DNA from: HIMB11 sp965657135
Lineage (GTDB): Bacteria > Pseudomonadota > Alphaproteobacteria > Rhodobacterales > Rhodobacteraceae
DNA length: 64,000 nucleotides
Direction of reading: 5' to 3'
NCBI GenBank assembly: GCA_965657135.1
Contig: CBFHNF010000007.1
Span: forward strand, 1 to 64,000
The notes under the pieces were generated by a model. It was given only the letters and a program-made list of their open reading frames with translations, had not been told where the DNA came from and made no database searches. Positions within the stretch are counted from its first letter, which is position 1. Each line of letters begins with the position of its first letter. The translations under genes were made by a program, and so were the position numbers. Shown here in pieces: positions 26,954 to 35,655 of this stretch.

Positions 26954-28492
26954 TTAAACACTGTCAGCATCTTGCATAGACAAAGACAATTCGCTCGGTT
27001 GTACGCTTCGCAAGTCATCGATTGAGAGTGGTTGCGATGGTTTTGATAACCGATTACGCACCACCCAAATCAACCGTTCCTGCGCGCGCGTTATTGCGAC
27101 ATAGGCCAGACGTTTCCAAAGTGGTGTTCCCGCTTCGCTGCGCCCCATACGCGCAGCGGTGTAAATATCTGGGGCAAACACCTGAACTGTATCCCATTGC
27201 GACCCTTGCGCCTTGTGAATGGTAACGGCCGCGCCATGTAAAAATGTGGCCCCCATACGGGCAGCAAATGGAATAAACGGTTCTTCCTCATCCGGCTTTT
27301 CAATTTTGACTATTGATGCGGCAGAAAGCTGCGGATCCTCTGCTCCGACAACATGCAGACGGGAAAATCCTGGTTTTCGCCCTGGCCCCAAGTAAATCAC
27401 CTGCGCGCCCTTAATTAACCCACGCGCTTCAAGATCAATGCGTTTCTTTCGATGCTTCATCGGCAATTCGATCCCATCACAGATCAATGGTTCACCCGCC
27501 AATAGACTGTCATCCGGGGCGTCATAAACCGTCCTAAATGCTTGGATTAGTCGGATACGTGTTGCATTTCGCCACACCAACACGGGCGAGCGTGCCATTA
27601 AGTCAACCTCGACGCGTTGCCCCCATTGCACGCGGTCATCTTTGCGTGCTGCGTCTTGGATCATTTCTTCAAAACCATGAAATTCTAATTTTGGATCAGC
27701 CAAGGCATGGGCCAGATCCAATATCGGGTTGTCTTGAGTTTGGCGATGGACGCGTTGCAGGATCAATTTGCGCGTCTCAGGCAAGGTTTCGAACACCATA
27801 TTTCCAGACTGATTCACGGGGGCCAATTGGGCAGGATCCCCAAAAACAACGAGTGTCGGAAAAATCTCTTTCAAATCATCGAATTGGCGATCATCCAGCA
27901 TAGACGCCTCATCAACGAAGCCGATATCAAGTGGATTTTCACGTCGTTTCCAACCTGTGATAAAATCGGAACCACGCAATCCTGCGGCAGCGAGTGCACC
28001 GGGAATCGATTTGTTGTTCTGATAAAAATCATGCGCGCGCGTCAACGCTTCTTCGGTCAGTCCCTCGACCTCAGGTCTTTCAATTTCCCCCGCAAGCCAT
28101 TCGGCAATCCGTTCATATTCGGGATCATAGACAGGTGTATATAAAATTCTGTGGATGGTTGTAGCTGGCACCCCGCGCATACGCAAAACGCTTGCCGCCT
28201 TATTGGTTGGTGCAAGAATAGCAAGTGTGCGTTTATCGCGTCGACGACGGCTTTCGTAATCGCCCGAGATCACTTCAACACCTGCCTCAGCTAGCGCATT
28301 ATACAGATGCGCTAGTAATAGAGTTTTCCCTGACCCAGCCTTCCCCATTACGGACATAACGCTTGACATGCTATCGCGCGGAGGCATCAAGAGACTGTCA
28401 TCTAAATCGATACCCGACTGACGCAACATGGCGGCAAGAGCGTCAAAGGCCTCGGCTTGATCGTCAGAAAAAGTTACTTTGAGCAAGGTCAT
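26954..28492 (-). CDS. RecD-like ATP-dependent DNA helicase
   Basis: A 512-residue superfamily 1 helicase. Motif I (Walker A) is MGKAGSGKTLLL, motif Ia is LAPTNKAASVLR, motif II is FVDEASML, and the late motifs are TIHKAQGSQWDTV and VAITRAQERLIWV (UvrD/RecD2 C-terminal domain). There is no nuclease domain. This form is widespread in Rhodobacterales and is presumed to act in DNA repair or recombination. It stands alone; its stop is 88 bp from the ligase start, and upstream lies decayed DNA. Confidence 0.92.
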   Translation of the reverse strand: MTLLKVTFSDDQAEAFDALAAMLRQSGIDLDDSLLMPPRDSMSSVMSVMGKAGSGKTLLLAHLYNALAEAGVEVISGDYESRRRRDKRTLAILAPTNKAASVLRMRGVPATTIHRILYTPVYDPEYERIAEWLAGEIERPEVEGLTEEALTRAHDFYQNNKSIPGALAAAGLRGSDFITGWKRRENPLDIGFVDEASMLDDRQFDDLKEIFPTLVVFGDPAQLAPVNQSGNMVFETLPETRKLILQRVHRQTQDNPILDLAHALADPKLEFHGFEEMIQDAARKDDRVQWGQRVEVDLMARSPVLVWRNATRIRLIQAFRTVYDAPDDSLLAGEPLICDGIELPMKHRKKRIDLEARGLIKGAQVIYLGPGRKPGFSRLHVVGAEDPQLSAASIVKIEKPDEEEPFIPFAARMGATFLHGAAVTIHKAQGSQWDTVQVFAPDIYTAARMGRSEAGTPLWKRLAYVAITRAQERLIWVVRNRLSKPSQPLSIDDLRSVQPSELSLSMQDADSV

Positions 28493-28548
28493 GCCGCGAC
28501 ACTACTGCGCGGCATGAGAAAGCGCCAGAGCGGATAAACCCACTTGCG

Positions 28549-28770
28549 TCAAACGACATTCGGTACCAAACGCCGAATCGAACCAATGACGTCCTCCCAA
28601 ATAACGTACATAGGATTTAAATCGTCATACTCATCACGCTCGTGCCCAGCATAATCAACTTTAACATTCCAGTTTAATCTAGTTTTGAGTTGATCGGCAC
28701 GATCCTTAAACATACTGTCTTCTAATGCTGGAAATTAACACTGCTGATCTGCATACAAATATCTTAACAT
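28549..28770 (-). pseudogene. LuxI-type acyl-homoserine lactone synthase remnant
   Basis: Read from an ATG at 28770, the frame gives MLRYLYADQQC, then an in-frame TAA at codon 12. It continues FPALEDSMFKDRADQLKTRLNW (codons 13-34), next a segment with ERDEYDDLNPMYVIWE, and stops at codon 74. This is the N-terminal third of a LuxI autoinducer synthase. The family invariants Arg24 and Trp34 are at exactly those positions, and two acidic residues (Asp46, Asp49) match the conserved pair; the usual Phe28 is Leu. About 130 to 150 C-terminal residues, including the catalytic Glu region, are missing. The gene cannot make an active enzyme. Weak LuxR-like sequence may lie upstream (28801-28916). The 424-bp gap 28493-28916 holds nothing else I can support. 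Confidence 0.8.
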
Positions 28771-28916
28771 GGCAGCGTTCCCTCGTACTACAAGTATCTT
28801 TTAGATAGGGTGGGGTAAGAATTTGTAAGGCATGAAATCATTAAACCCAATTTTCCAAATGAACAGACCGCGACGCGCAAGGCGTTTCGCGGCATGACCA
28901 AATTGGTTGCGTGGAA

Positions 28917-30197
28917 CTATCTCGCCAACGCATCCTCTAGAGTGCGTAAACCCGTGCGTGGGGATTGCACCAATACAGACATATTGCCTGGCTTGTGTTC
29001 GTTGCGCATCATTTTCATGTGCGCACCAGGAATATCCGCCCAAGGGAAAACTTCGGACATGCAGGGGTCCAAACGACGCTCGACCATCAAACGGTTCGCA
29101 GACGCGGCCTGTTTCAGATGGGCAAAGTGGCTACCTTGCAAACGTTTTTGGTGCATCCACATGTAACGCACATCAAACGTACAATTGAAACCAGTGGTTC
29201 CGGCACAAATCACAACCATGCCGCCTTTTTTACATACGAATGTTGATACGGGGAATGTGGACTCGCCGGGATGTTCAAACACCATGTCCACATTGTTGCC
29301 TTTGCCTGTTATATCCCAAATCGCCTTGCCAAATTTGCGAACCTCTTTGAACCACTCGGCATATTCTGGTGTGTTCACCGTTGGCAGTTGCCCCCAACAG
29401 TTGAAATCTTTGCGGTTTAGAACACCTTTTGCCCCAAGGTTCATGACAAATTCACGTTTGCTTTCGTCTGAAATCACACCAATTGCATTACCACCTGCGG
29501 CATTGATTAACTGAATAGCATACGATCCCAAACCACCAGATGCTCCCCAAACCAAAACATTTTGACCTGGTTTTAGTTCATGCGGGTGGTGTCCAAATAG
29601 CATGCGATATGCGGTCGCCAGCGTCAGCGTGTAACAGGCGCTTTCTTCCCAAGTTAGGTGCTTTGGACGTGGCAACAACTGTTGCGCCTGAACATTTGTG
29701 AACTGTGCGAATGATCCATCAGGGGTTTCATAGCCCCAGATACGCTGTGAGGTTGAATACATCGGATCGCCACCGTTACATTCCTCATCATCGCCATCAT
29801 CCTGGTTGCAGTGGATCACAACTTCGTCACCCACTTTCCAATTACGCACTTTGTCGCCGACGGCCCAAACGATGCCAGATGCATCAGAACCCGCAATGTG
29901 GTAATCCGCACCGTGCCCGTCAAAAGGTGATATTGGAACACCAAGACCCGCCCAAACACCGTTGTAATTCACACCTGCAGCCATGACCAGAACCAATACT
30001 TCGTGGCTGTCTGGTTTTGGGGTATCCACAACTTCGACCTGAAACGCTTTGTCAGGCTCGCCGTGACGTTCGCGACGGATCGTCCATGCGTACATCTTTT
30101 CGGGTACATATCCCATCGGAGGGATTTCACCCACTTCATAAAGATCTTTTTCAGGTGCTTCATATTGCACAAGACCAGCATTCGTATCCAAGGCCAT
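28917..30197 (-). CDS. ccr: Crotonyl-CoA carboxylase/reductase
   Basis: Carries out NADPH-dependent reductive carboxylation of crotonyl-CoA to ethylmalonyl-CoA, the key step of the ethylmalonyl-CoA pathway. The 426 residues form an MDR (zinc-free alcohol dehydrogenase-like) enzyme. Diagnostic segments include the N-terminal GYVPEKMYAWTIRRERHGEP, AAGVNYNGVWAGLG (the CO2-site Asn), ESACYTLTLATAYRMLFGH, the NADPH fold VWGASGGLGSYAIQL, and MVFEHPGESTFPVS. GAGGAG precedes the ATG. It is divergent from ecm across a 396-bp regulatory gap, as in other Rhodobacterales. Confidence 0.98.
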   Translation of the reverse strand: MALDTNAGLVQYEAPEKDLYEVGEIPPMGYVPEKMYAWTIRRERHGEPDKAFQVEVVDTPKPDSHEVLVLVMAAGVNYNGVWAGLGVPISPFDGHGADYHIAGSDASGIVWAVGDKVRNWKVGDEVVIHCNQDDGDDEECNGGDPMYSTSQRIWGYETPDGSFAQFTNVQAQQLLPRPKHLTWEESACYTLTLATAYRMLFGHHPHELKPGQNVLVWGASGGLGSYAIQLINAAGGNAIGVISDESKREFVMNLGAKGVLNRKDFNCWGQLPTVNTPEYAEWFKEVRKFGKAIWDITGKGNNVDMVFEHPGESTFPVSTFVCKKGGMVVICAGTTGFNCTFDVRYMWMHQKRLQGSHFAHLKQAASANRLMVERRLDPCMSEVFPWADIPGAHMKMMRNEHKPGNMSVLVQSPRTGLRTLEDALAR

Positions 30198-30593
30198 TTG
30201 CTCCTCCTATTCATATTTTGCGGCATCGCAGAATCGCGGTTTAAACTGATTGCTAAAGGTCAAAAAGTAATAATGCAACTAATTTATGACGTATTTTGTA
30301 ATTATATAACCGAGCAACTGCAGCATTTAATCACCTTCTTGAATAATTTGTGCACAAATTCCATCTGTTCATTCGGTGAGGGTGATACACAAATGCAACG
30401 AATCAACACAGAAATAAACTCTTAACTGAGGGTTTGACGATACTGGTCCCGTGCATCATTTATTTGGTTTCCGAAAAAGCGCGACCCTAAACTATCGCTT
30501 AAAATAAATTGCCGCAGCGCGGCGAATTGACAAAGCCATATAATTTCGAATAAGAAGCGTAAAACGTAATTTTATTGCTTTATTGAGGATTCG
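30198..30593. promoter_or_regulatory. Divergent ccr/ecm control region with a 16-bp palindrome
   Basis: A 396-bp AT-rich intergenic region between two divergent genes of one pathway, with no credible gene inside. It contains a perfect 16-bp palindrome AATTTGTGCACAAATT at 30345-30360, centred about 155 bp from the ccr start and 240 bp from the ecm start. A GGTGATACACAAAT stretch lies 25 bp further on. A TTGACG at 30434-30439 could be a -35 for ecm, but no good -10 is paired with it. The palindrome is a likely operator, with its regulator unknown. Confidence 0.55.
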
Positions 30594-32561
30594 ATGTCGC
30601 AAGCGCAAAAAGACCGCCCCTGGCTGATCAGAACCTATGCTGGCCACTCGACGGCTAAGGCATCAAATGCTCTTTACCGCGCAAATTTGGCAAAGGGTCA
30701 GACAGGACTGTCCGTTGCGTTCGATCTGCCCACGCAAACAGGATATGACAGTGATCACACCCTAGCCCGCGGCGAAGTGGGCAAAGTGGGCGTGCCCGTC
30801 TGTCACTTGGGCGATATGCGCACATTGTTTGATGAAATCCCACTGGAACAAATGAACACATCCATGACGATCAATGCGACCGCGCCTTGGATGTTGGCCT
30901 TGTATATTGCCGTTGCCGAAGAACAGGGCGCGGATGTGAAAACGCTTCAAGGCACGGTGCAAAATGACCTGATCAAAGAATACCTCAGCCGCGGCACATA
31001 CATTTGCCCCCCAAAACCGTCCCTAAAACTGATCGGCGACGTGGCGGAATATTGCTATAACAACGTGCCAAAATGGAATCCGATGAACGTCTGTTCCTAT
31101 CACTTGCAAGAGGCAGGCGCGACACCCGAACAAGAATTGGCCTATGCTTTGGCTACGGCGATTGCAGTTTTGGACGAATTAAAACCGCGCGTTGCAGCCG
31201 AGGATTTTCCAGCGCTGTGTGGGCGTATTTCGTTCTTTGTGAACGCGGGCATCCGTTTCGTGACCGAAATGTGCAAAATGCGCGCATTTGTGGACCTGTG
31301 GGATGAAATTCTAACCGAACGTTATGGCGTGACCGATCCGCGACATCGTCGTTTCCGGTACGGGGTTCAGGTGAATTCACTGGGCCTTACGGAACAACAA
31401 CCAGAAAACAATGTTTACCGTATCCTCATTGAAATGCTTGCCGTCACCCTATCAAAAAAGGCACGTGCACGCGCTGTACAGCTGCCTGCATGGAACGAGG
31501 CACTGGGCCTTCCCCGTCCATGGGATCAACAATGGTCAATGCGCATGCAACAGATTATGGCATTCGAAACCGATCTACTGGAATACGAAGATCTGTTTGA
31601 CGGAAACCCAGCCGTTGATGCGAAAGTCGAGGCATTAAAAGAAGGCACGCGCCACGAACTAAGCAATTTGGAAGGCATGGGTGGTGCAATCCAGTCGATT
31701 GAATACATGAAATCTCGTCTAGTAGACAGCAATGCTGATCGCCTAAACAAGATCGAACGCAATGAAACCATCGTTGTGGGCGTGAACAAATTCACTAATG
31801 GCGAAGAAAGCCCGCTGACGACAGGGGATGGCGGCATCATGGTTGTCAATCCTGCAGTAGAGGCCGATCAAATCGAGCGCCTAACTGCATGGCGCGCCGA
31901 TCGGGATGAAGACGCAGTGCGTGCCACATTGGCAGCACTGCGCGCGGCAGCGCAATCGGGTGAAAACGTGATGGAGCCCTCAATTGCGGCGGCAAAGGCA
32001 GGCGTTACGACAGGCGAATGGGCGGCAGAAATGCGTGCCGTATTCGGAGAATACCGTGGTCCAACAGGTGTATCGCGCAGTGTTTCCAATAAAACCGAAG
32101 GATTAGAAGACATTCGCGAGGCCGTTGATGCAGTTAGCGATAAGTTGGGCCGCCGTCTGTCCTTCCTTATGGGGAAACCTGGCCTTGATGGTCATTCGAA
32201 CGGTGCAGAACAAATTGCGTTCCGTGCCCGTGATTGCGGAATGGACATCAGCTATGAAGGTATTCGCCTCACCCCTGATCAAATCATTGAAGCCGCACGT
32301 GAAAATGAACCACATGTGATAGGCCTATCGATCCTATCGGGCAGCCACCTGCCTCTGGTCGAAGATGTGTTGAAAAAACAACGGGACTCAGGAATGGGTC
32401 ACATTCCATTGATCGTAGGCGGTATCATTCCAGACGAGGATGCCAAGCGTCTTTTGGCAATGGGCGTGGCCCGCGTCTATACGCCCAAGGATTTTGAATT
32501 AAACATGATTATGTCAGATATCGTCACACTGGCAGATCCAGAGGCGATCGCCGCAGAATAA
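30594..32561 (+). CDS. ecm: Ethylmalonyl-CoA mutase (methylmalonyl-CoA mutase family)
   Basis: A coenzyme B12-dependent isomerase converting (2R)-ethylmalonyl-CoA to (2S)-methylsuccinyl-CoA. The 655 residues have the mutase barrel first (RPWLIRTYAGHSTAKASNALYR, GLSVAFDLPTQTGYDSDH, MNTSMTINATAPWMLALY) and a C-terminal cobalamin domain. The His ligating cobalt is in KPGLDGHSNGAEQ (DxHxxG pattern), followed by GLSILSGSH and VGGIIPDEDAKRL. The single-chain length and the adjacency to ccr favour Ecm (formerly MeaA) over methylmalonyl-CoA mutase. GAGGA precedes the ATG. Confidence 0.97.
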   Translation: MSQAQKDRPWLIRTYAGHSTAKASNALYRANLAKGQTGLSVAFDLPTQTGYDSDHTLARGEVGKVGVPVCHLGDMRTLFDEIPLEQMNTSMTINATAPWMLALYIAVAEEQGADVKTLQGTVQNDLIKEYLSRGTYICPPKPSLKLIGDVAEYCYNNVPKWNPMNVCSYHLQEAGATPEQELAYALATAIAVLDELKPRVAAEDFPALCGRISFFVNAGIRFVTEMCKMRAFVDLWDEILTERYGVTDPRHRRFRYGVQVNSLGLTEQQPENNVYRILIEMLAVTLSKKARARAVQLPAWNEALGLPRPWDQQWSMRMQQIMAFETDLLEYEDLFDGNPAVDAKVEALKEGTRHELSNLEGMGGAIQSIEYMKSRLVDSNADRLNKIERNETIVVGVNKFTNGEESPLTTGDGGIMVVNPAVEADQIERLTAWRADRDEDAVRATLAALRAAAQSGENVMEPSIAAAKAGVTTGEWAAEMRAVFGEYRGPTGVSRSVSNKTEGLEDIREAVDAVSDKLGRRLSFLMGKPGLDGHSNGAEQIAFRARDCGMDISYEGIRLTPDQIIEAARENEPHVIGLSILSGSHLPLVEDVLKKQRDSGMGHIPLIVGGIIPDEDAKRLLAMGVARVYTPKDFELNMIMSDIVTLADPEAIAAE

Positions 32562-32585
32562 AACTCCCCTCTGGTAATTTCTTGG

Positions 32586-32626
32586 AACGCCCCCTAACCT
32601 TTGCATAAGTAATATGGGGCGTTTTT
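32586..32626 (+). terminator. Terminator of ecm
   Basis: AACGCCCC (32586-32593) and GGGGCGTT (32616-32623) form an 8-bp stem with a 22-nt loop, followed by a run of T. The next ATG begins 2 nt after the T run, so the GNAT gene probably depends on readthrough or on a promoter inside this loop. Confidence 0.75.
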
Positions 32627-32627
32627 C

Positions 32628-33065
32628 ATGGTTCAGATTCGACCACTTCAACAATCGGATTTTGACGCCTGGGCCACGTTATGGCGTGGGTATTTGGAAT
32701 TTTACGAAACAGTTTTAGAGGCACAGGTTTATAACACCACCTTTGCCCGCCTGATTGACCCTTCAAGAAGACACCAAAATGCATTCGTTGCCGAAGCGGA
32801 TGGCCGCCTGGTTGGGTTGGTGCACTATATTTACCACGCGCATAATTGGCGTTCAGAAGATGTCACATATCTACAGGATCTTTATGCCGATCCAACCGTG
32901 CGCGGAACAGGTGTGGGCCGCAAATTAATCGAGGCGGTGTATCAGGCTGCCGACGAAAACGGGACACCAAATGTTTACTGGATGACCCAAGACTTTAACG
33001 ACACTGCGCGCCAGCTTTACGATCGCATCGCGCAATTGACGCCATTTATCAAATATCAAAGATAG
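32628..33065 (+). CDS. GNAT family N-acetyltransferase
   Basis: A 145-residue acetyl-CoA-dependent acyltransferase. It starts VQIRPLQQSDFDAWATLW. The acetyl-CoA loop is DLYADPTVRGTGVGRKLIEAVY (motif A, R-G-x-G-x-G pattern). HYIYHAHNW and VYWMTQDFNDTARQLYDRIA match the SAT-like/YjaB-type GNAT group. Substrate is not determinable. The ATG directly follows the ecm terminator. deoD starts 9 bp downstream, so the gene heads a likely GNAT-deoD-SHMT-like operon. Confidence 0.88.
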   Translation: MVQIRPLQQSDFDAWATLWRGYLEFYETVLEAQVYNTTFARLIDPSRRHQNAFVAEADGRLVGLVHYIYHAHNWRSEDVTYLQDLYADPTVRGTGVGRKLIEAVYQAADENGTPNVYWMTQDFNDTARQLYDRIAQLTPFIKYQR

Positions 33066-33074
33066 GATCCCGAC

Positions 33075-33779
33075 ATGACAATTCACATTGGAGCCGAAAT
33101 AGGTGATATCGCCCCCACAGTTTTAATGCCAGGCGATCCCCTGCGCGCAAAATGGGCTGCAGAAAATTTTCTGACGGATGCGCGACTGGTTAATCAGGTA
33201 CGTGGCATGCTGGGCTATACTGGAACCTATCGTGGCAACCCAGTCACCATTCATGGCTCTGGAATGGGAATGCCTTCGCTTTCGATCTATGCGAACGAAT
33301 TAATCCGCGATTATGACGCGCAAACTCTGATCCGCATCGGATCATGCGGAGGAATGCAGCCACAGGTCGGAATTCGAGATGTGATTTTGGCCATGACAGC
33401 CACATCAATCAACACGCCATCAACTGGACTATTCAAAGAAATCAATTTCGCACCCTGTGCAGATTACGGTCTGCTCTCGGCCGCGGTTGAGGCTTCAAAA
33501 TCTAAGGGGGCAAAAACCCATGTGGGTGGGATTTATTCGTCCGATGTCTTTTATGATGAACGCCCCGATTTGAATGAACAAATGACGCGTCACGGTATTT
33601 TGGGTGTCGAAATGGAAGCAGCCGAGCTGTATAACCTTGCTGCACGCTATGGGCGGCGCGCATTGGCTGTTTTGACAGTCTCAGATCATTTACAAACAGG
33701 TGAAGCCCTGCCCGCTGATCAACGCGAACAAAGCTTTGGTGATATGGTTGAAATCGCATTGGAGGCTGCTTTTGCCTAG
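33075..33779 (+). CDS. deoD: Purine-nucleoside phosphorylase, DeoD type
   Basis: Splits purine nucleosides with phosphate into base and (deoxy)ribose-1-phosphate. The 234 residues show the hexameric DeoD pattern: TIHIGAEIGDIAPTVLMPGDPLRAKW, then HGSGMGMPSLSIYANEL, RIGSCGGMQPQV, GVEMEAAELY (nucleoside contact), and TVSDHLQTGE (catalytic Asp). The last eight bases overlap the TTG start of the following gene, so the two are translationally coupled. Confidence 0.96.
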   Translation: MTIHIGAEIGDIAPTVLMPGDPLRAKWAAENFLTDARLVNQVRGMLGYTGTYRGNPVTIHGSGMGMPSLSIYANELIRDYDAQTLIRIGSCGGMQPQVGIRDVILAMTATSINTPSTGLFKEINFAPCADYGLLSAAVEASKSKGAKTHVGGIYSSDVFYDERPDLNEQMTRHGILGVEMEAAELYNLAARYGRRALAVLTVSDHLQTGEALPADQREQSFGDMVEIALEAAFA

Positions 33780-35097
33780 TTTATCTCATCGCACTTGGGT
33801 ACCTGAACAATGTGAACGCTATATCCAAGGTGTGGCGGAAAAAACTGCACAATCCTCCTCAGCGGATATCGCCAGCAGGATCGAGGCATTGGCAGAAAAC
33901 AACCGCCAAATCCATGAACGCGAATGTTTCAACCTAAACCCTGCCACCAATGTCATGAACCCCCGAGCTGAGGCGCTGTTGTCCAGCGGAATCGGCACAC
34001 GTCCCTCATTGGGGTATCCGGGTGATAAATATGAAATGGGCTTGGAGGCGATTGAGCAGATCGAAGTTATTTGCGCAGAACTCTGCGCCGCAGTTTTTCA
34101 AGCGAAATACGCAGAAATCCGCGTGCCATCGGGGGCCATCGCAAACCTATATGCGTTTATGGCGCTGTGCCAAGCAGGGGATGATATCATTGTTCCACCT
34201 GCCTCGATTGGGGGGCATGTGACGCATCATCAGGCGGGGTGCGCGGGGCTTTATGGGCTAAACATTCACCACGCGCCTGTTTTAGCGGATGGTTATACTG
34301 TGGATGTGGATGGTTTGGCAAAACTGGCACAGCACGTACGGCCGAAACTGATCACCATTGGTGGTAGTTTAAATTTGGTTCCACATCCCGTTTCTGAGAT
34401 TGCAGCAATCGCAGAAAGCATCGGTGCAAGAACCTTGTTTGATGCCGCCCATCAATGTGGGATTATCGCAGGACGCGCATGGGACAACCCCCTAACGCTC
34501 GGGGCCGACATCATGACGATGAGTACCTATAAATCTTTGGGCGGGCCCCCCTCTGGTTTGATTTTGACAAACGACGACACTATCGCAGAAAAACTGGATC
34601 ACATCGCCTTTCCAGGTATGACAGCTAATTTTGATGCTGCTAAATCGGCCGCGCTGGCGATCGCCATGTTGGATTGGCGCGATCATGGACAGACCTACGC
34701 ACGCACAATGATCGAGACGGCGCAATCATTGGCAAAGGAATGCCAAAAGCTGGGATTGCCCGTCTTTGAAACCTCAGAGGTTCCCACGAAATCGCATCAA
34801 TTCGCAATATGTGCAGGCGCCTATGGCGGGGGCCAATCCGCCTCAAAAAAATTGCGCCGTGCAGGATTTTTGGCTTGTGGTATAGGCTTACCAATAGCCG
34901 AGGTGCCAAACGACATGAATGGTTTGCGCATTGGCACACCGGAACTGGTGCGTTGGGGCATGCAAACCCACCATATGTCGCGTTTGGCCGCACTGATCAA
35001 AGACGCCCTATGCGCGAATGATCCCGATGCTATGGCCGCAGAGGTGGCCAATTGGAGGACAAGATTTGACAGTTTGCATTATATCCACAGGCCTTAA
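33772..35097 (+). CDS. Divergent serine hydroxymethyltransferase-like PLP enzyme
   Basis: A 441-residue fold-type I PLP enzyme of the SHMT family. The PLP lysine is in MSTYKSLGGPPSG (canonical SHMT has THKTLRGPRGG). SLGYPGDKYEMG replaces the usual GYPGKRYYGG, losing the RYYGG part that contacts substrate and folate. VPSGAIANLYAF replaces the HSGAQAN segment. DAAHQCGIIAG keeps the PLP-binding Asp and His. Activity may therefore differ from GlyA, for example an aldolase or a different hydroxymethyltransferase. I place the start at TTG 33772: GGAGG lies 6 nt upstream and it overlaps the deoD stop. A longer in-frame ATG at 33700 lies inside deoD. Confidence 0.82.
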   Translation: MPSLSHRTWVPEQCERYIQGVAEKTAQSSSADIASRIEALAENNRQIHERECFNLNPATNVMNPRAEALLSSGIGTRPSLGYPGDKYEMGLEAIEQIEVICAELCAAVFQAKYAEIRVPSGAIANLYAFMALCQAGDDIIVPPASIGGHVTHHQAGCAGLYGLNIHHAPVLADGYTVDVDGLAKLAQHVRPKLITIGGSLNLVPHPVSEIAAIAESIGARTLFDAAHQCGIIAGRAWDNPLTLGADIMTMSTYKSLGGPPSGLILTNDDTIAEKLDHIAFPGMTANFDAAKSAALAIAMLDWRDHGQTYARTMIETAQSLAKECQKLGLPVFETSEVPTKSHQFAICAGAYGGGQSASKKLRRAGFLACGIGLPIAEVPNDMNGLRIGTPELVRWGMQTHHMSRLAALIKDALCANDPDAMAAEVANWRTRFDSLHYIHRP

Positions 35098-35157
35098 TCG
35101 CGCCCATGTGTCCCATCATATCCATTTTCCGTAGGTGATGCCCATCCCTGTAGCGCA

Positions 35158-35322
35158 TTATTGGTTATTGCGCGCTGGCACAAGGATTTCATCCACTTTG
35201 CGGGCGCCCTGCCGTGCTGCACGATATGTATCCAAATCTGGAACAGGCAGGGTTTCATTTGGATAACAAAGCACGGGCTTCACTTTGCGGCGGGCCTCTG
35301 CGTCCTGTGGTTTATCGCTCAT
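35158..35322 (-). CDS. Small conserved-looking protein, 54 residues
   Basis: A short basic protein starting MSDKPQDAEARRKVKPVLCYPNE and ending with a TYRAARQGARKVDEILVPARNNQ region. It has no signal peptide or membrane span. The proline-rich middle and charged ends look protein-like, and codon choice fits neighbouring genes. I believe similar small proteins occur in Roseobacter relatives, but I cannot name a family. The frame extends upstream to 35409; the ATG at 35322 is preferred. It lies between the SHMT-like gene and the FMN riboswitch, read opposite to both. Confidence 0.5.
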   Translation of the reverse strand: MSDKPQDAEARRKVKPVLCYPNETLPVPDLDTYRAARQGARKVDEILVPARNNQ

Positions 35323-35449
35323 GTCATTGTTCCGAGTGTTCAAAAATTCCGATGTCCTACCTAAGCCCAACCGGAACTGCCATTGCAATGATTTTTGCCT
35401 CCAAACCAATCCTACTTGACCTTGTGCAACGATTTGGTATCACGAAAAA

Positions 35450-35585
35450 ATTCTCAGGGCGGGGTGAAATTCCCCACCGGCGGTAAGGGAAAGCCCAAGC
35501 CCGCGAGCGCTCAGCGATGAGGTCAGCAGATCAGGTGCAATTCCTGAGCCGACGGTCATAGTCCGGATGAAAGAGAATACAGAAT
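35450..35585 (+). promoter_or_regulatory. FMN riboswitch (RFN element)
   Basis: A full RFN element is visible in order: AGGGCGGGGTGAAATTCCCC, ACCGGCGGTAA, the variable arm, GTCAGCAGATCAGGTG, AATTCCTGAGCCGACGG, and TCATAGTCCGGATGAAAGAG. These are the conserved helices of the flavin mononucleotide aptamer. It ends about 70 nt before the ribH start, and the linker has a GC-rich hairpin (near GCCGATGGGAATCGGTG) that could form the expression platform. FMN binding is expected to reduce expression of the gene downstream. Confidence 0.97.
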
Positions 35586-35655
35586 GCGCCGATGGGAATC
35601 GGTGTAGTTTTTGTGTGATCGCCTTGGGTGAAGTACGCGTGAATAAGGAGATTTC

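Noticed and set aside
28801..28916. LuxR C-terminal remnant
   Set aside because: Only a short, weak resemblance to the end of a LuxR HTH; not enough for a feature, mentioned only with the luxI remnant.
30749..30760. GTGATCAC inside ecm (and single copies inside sdhA near 38430 and in the DUF4344 remnant near 40734)
   Set aside because: Single boxes in coding or decayed sequence without the 21-bp partner; about one chance copy is expected in a window this size.
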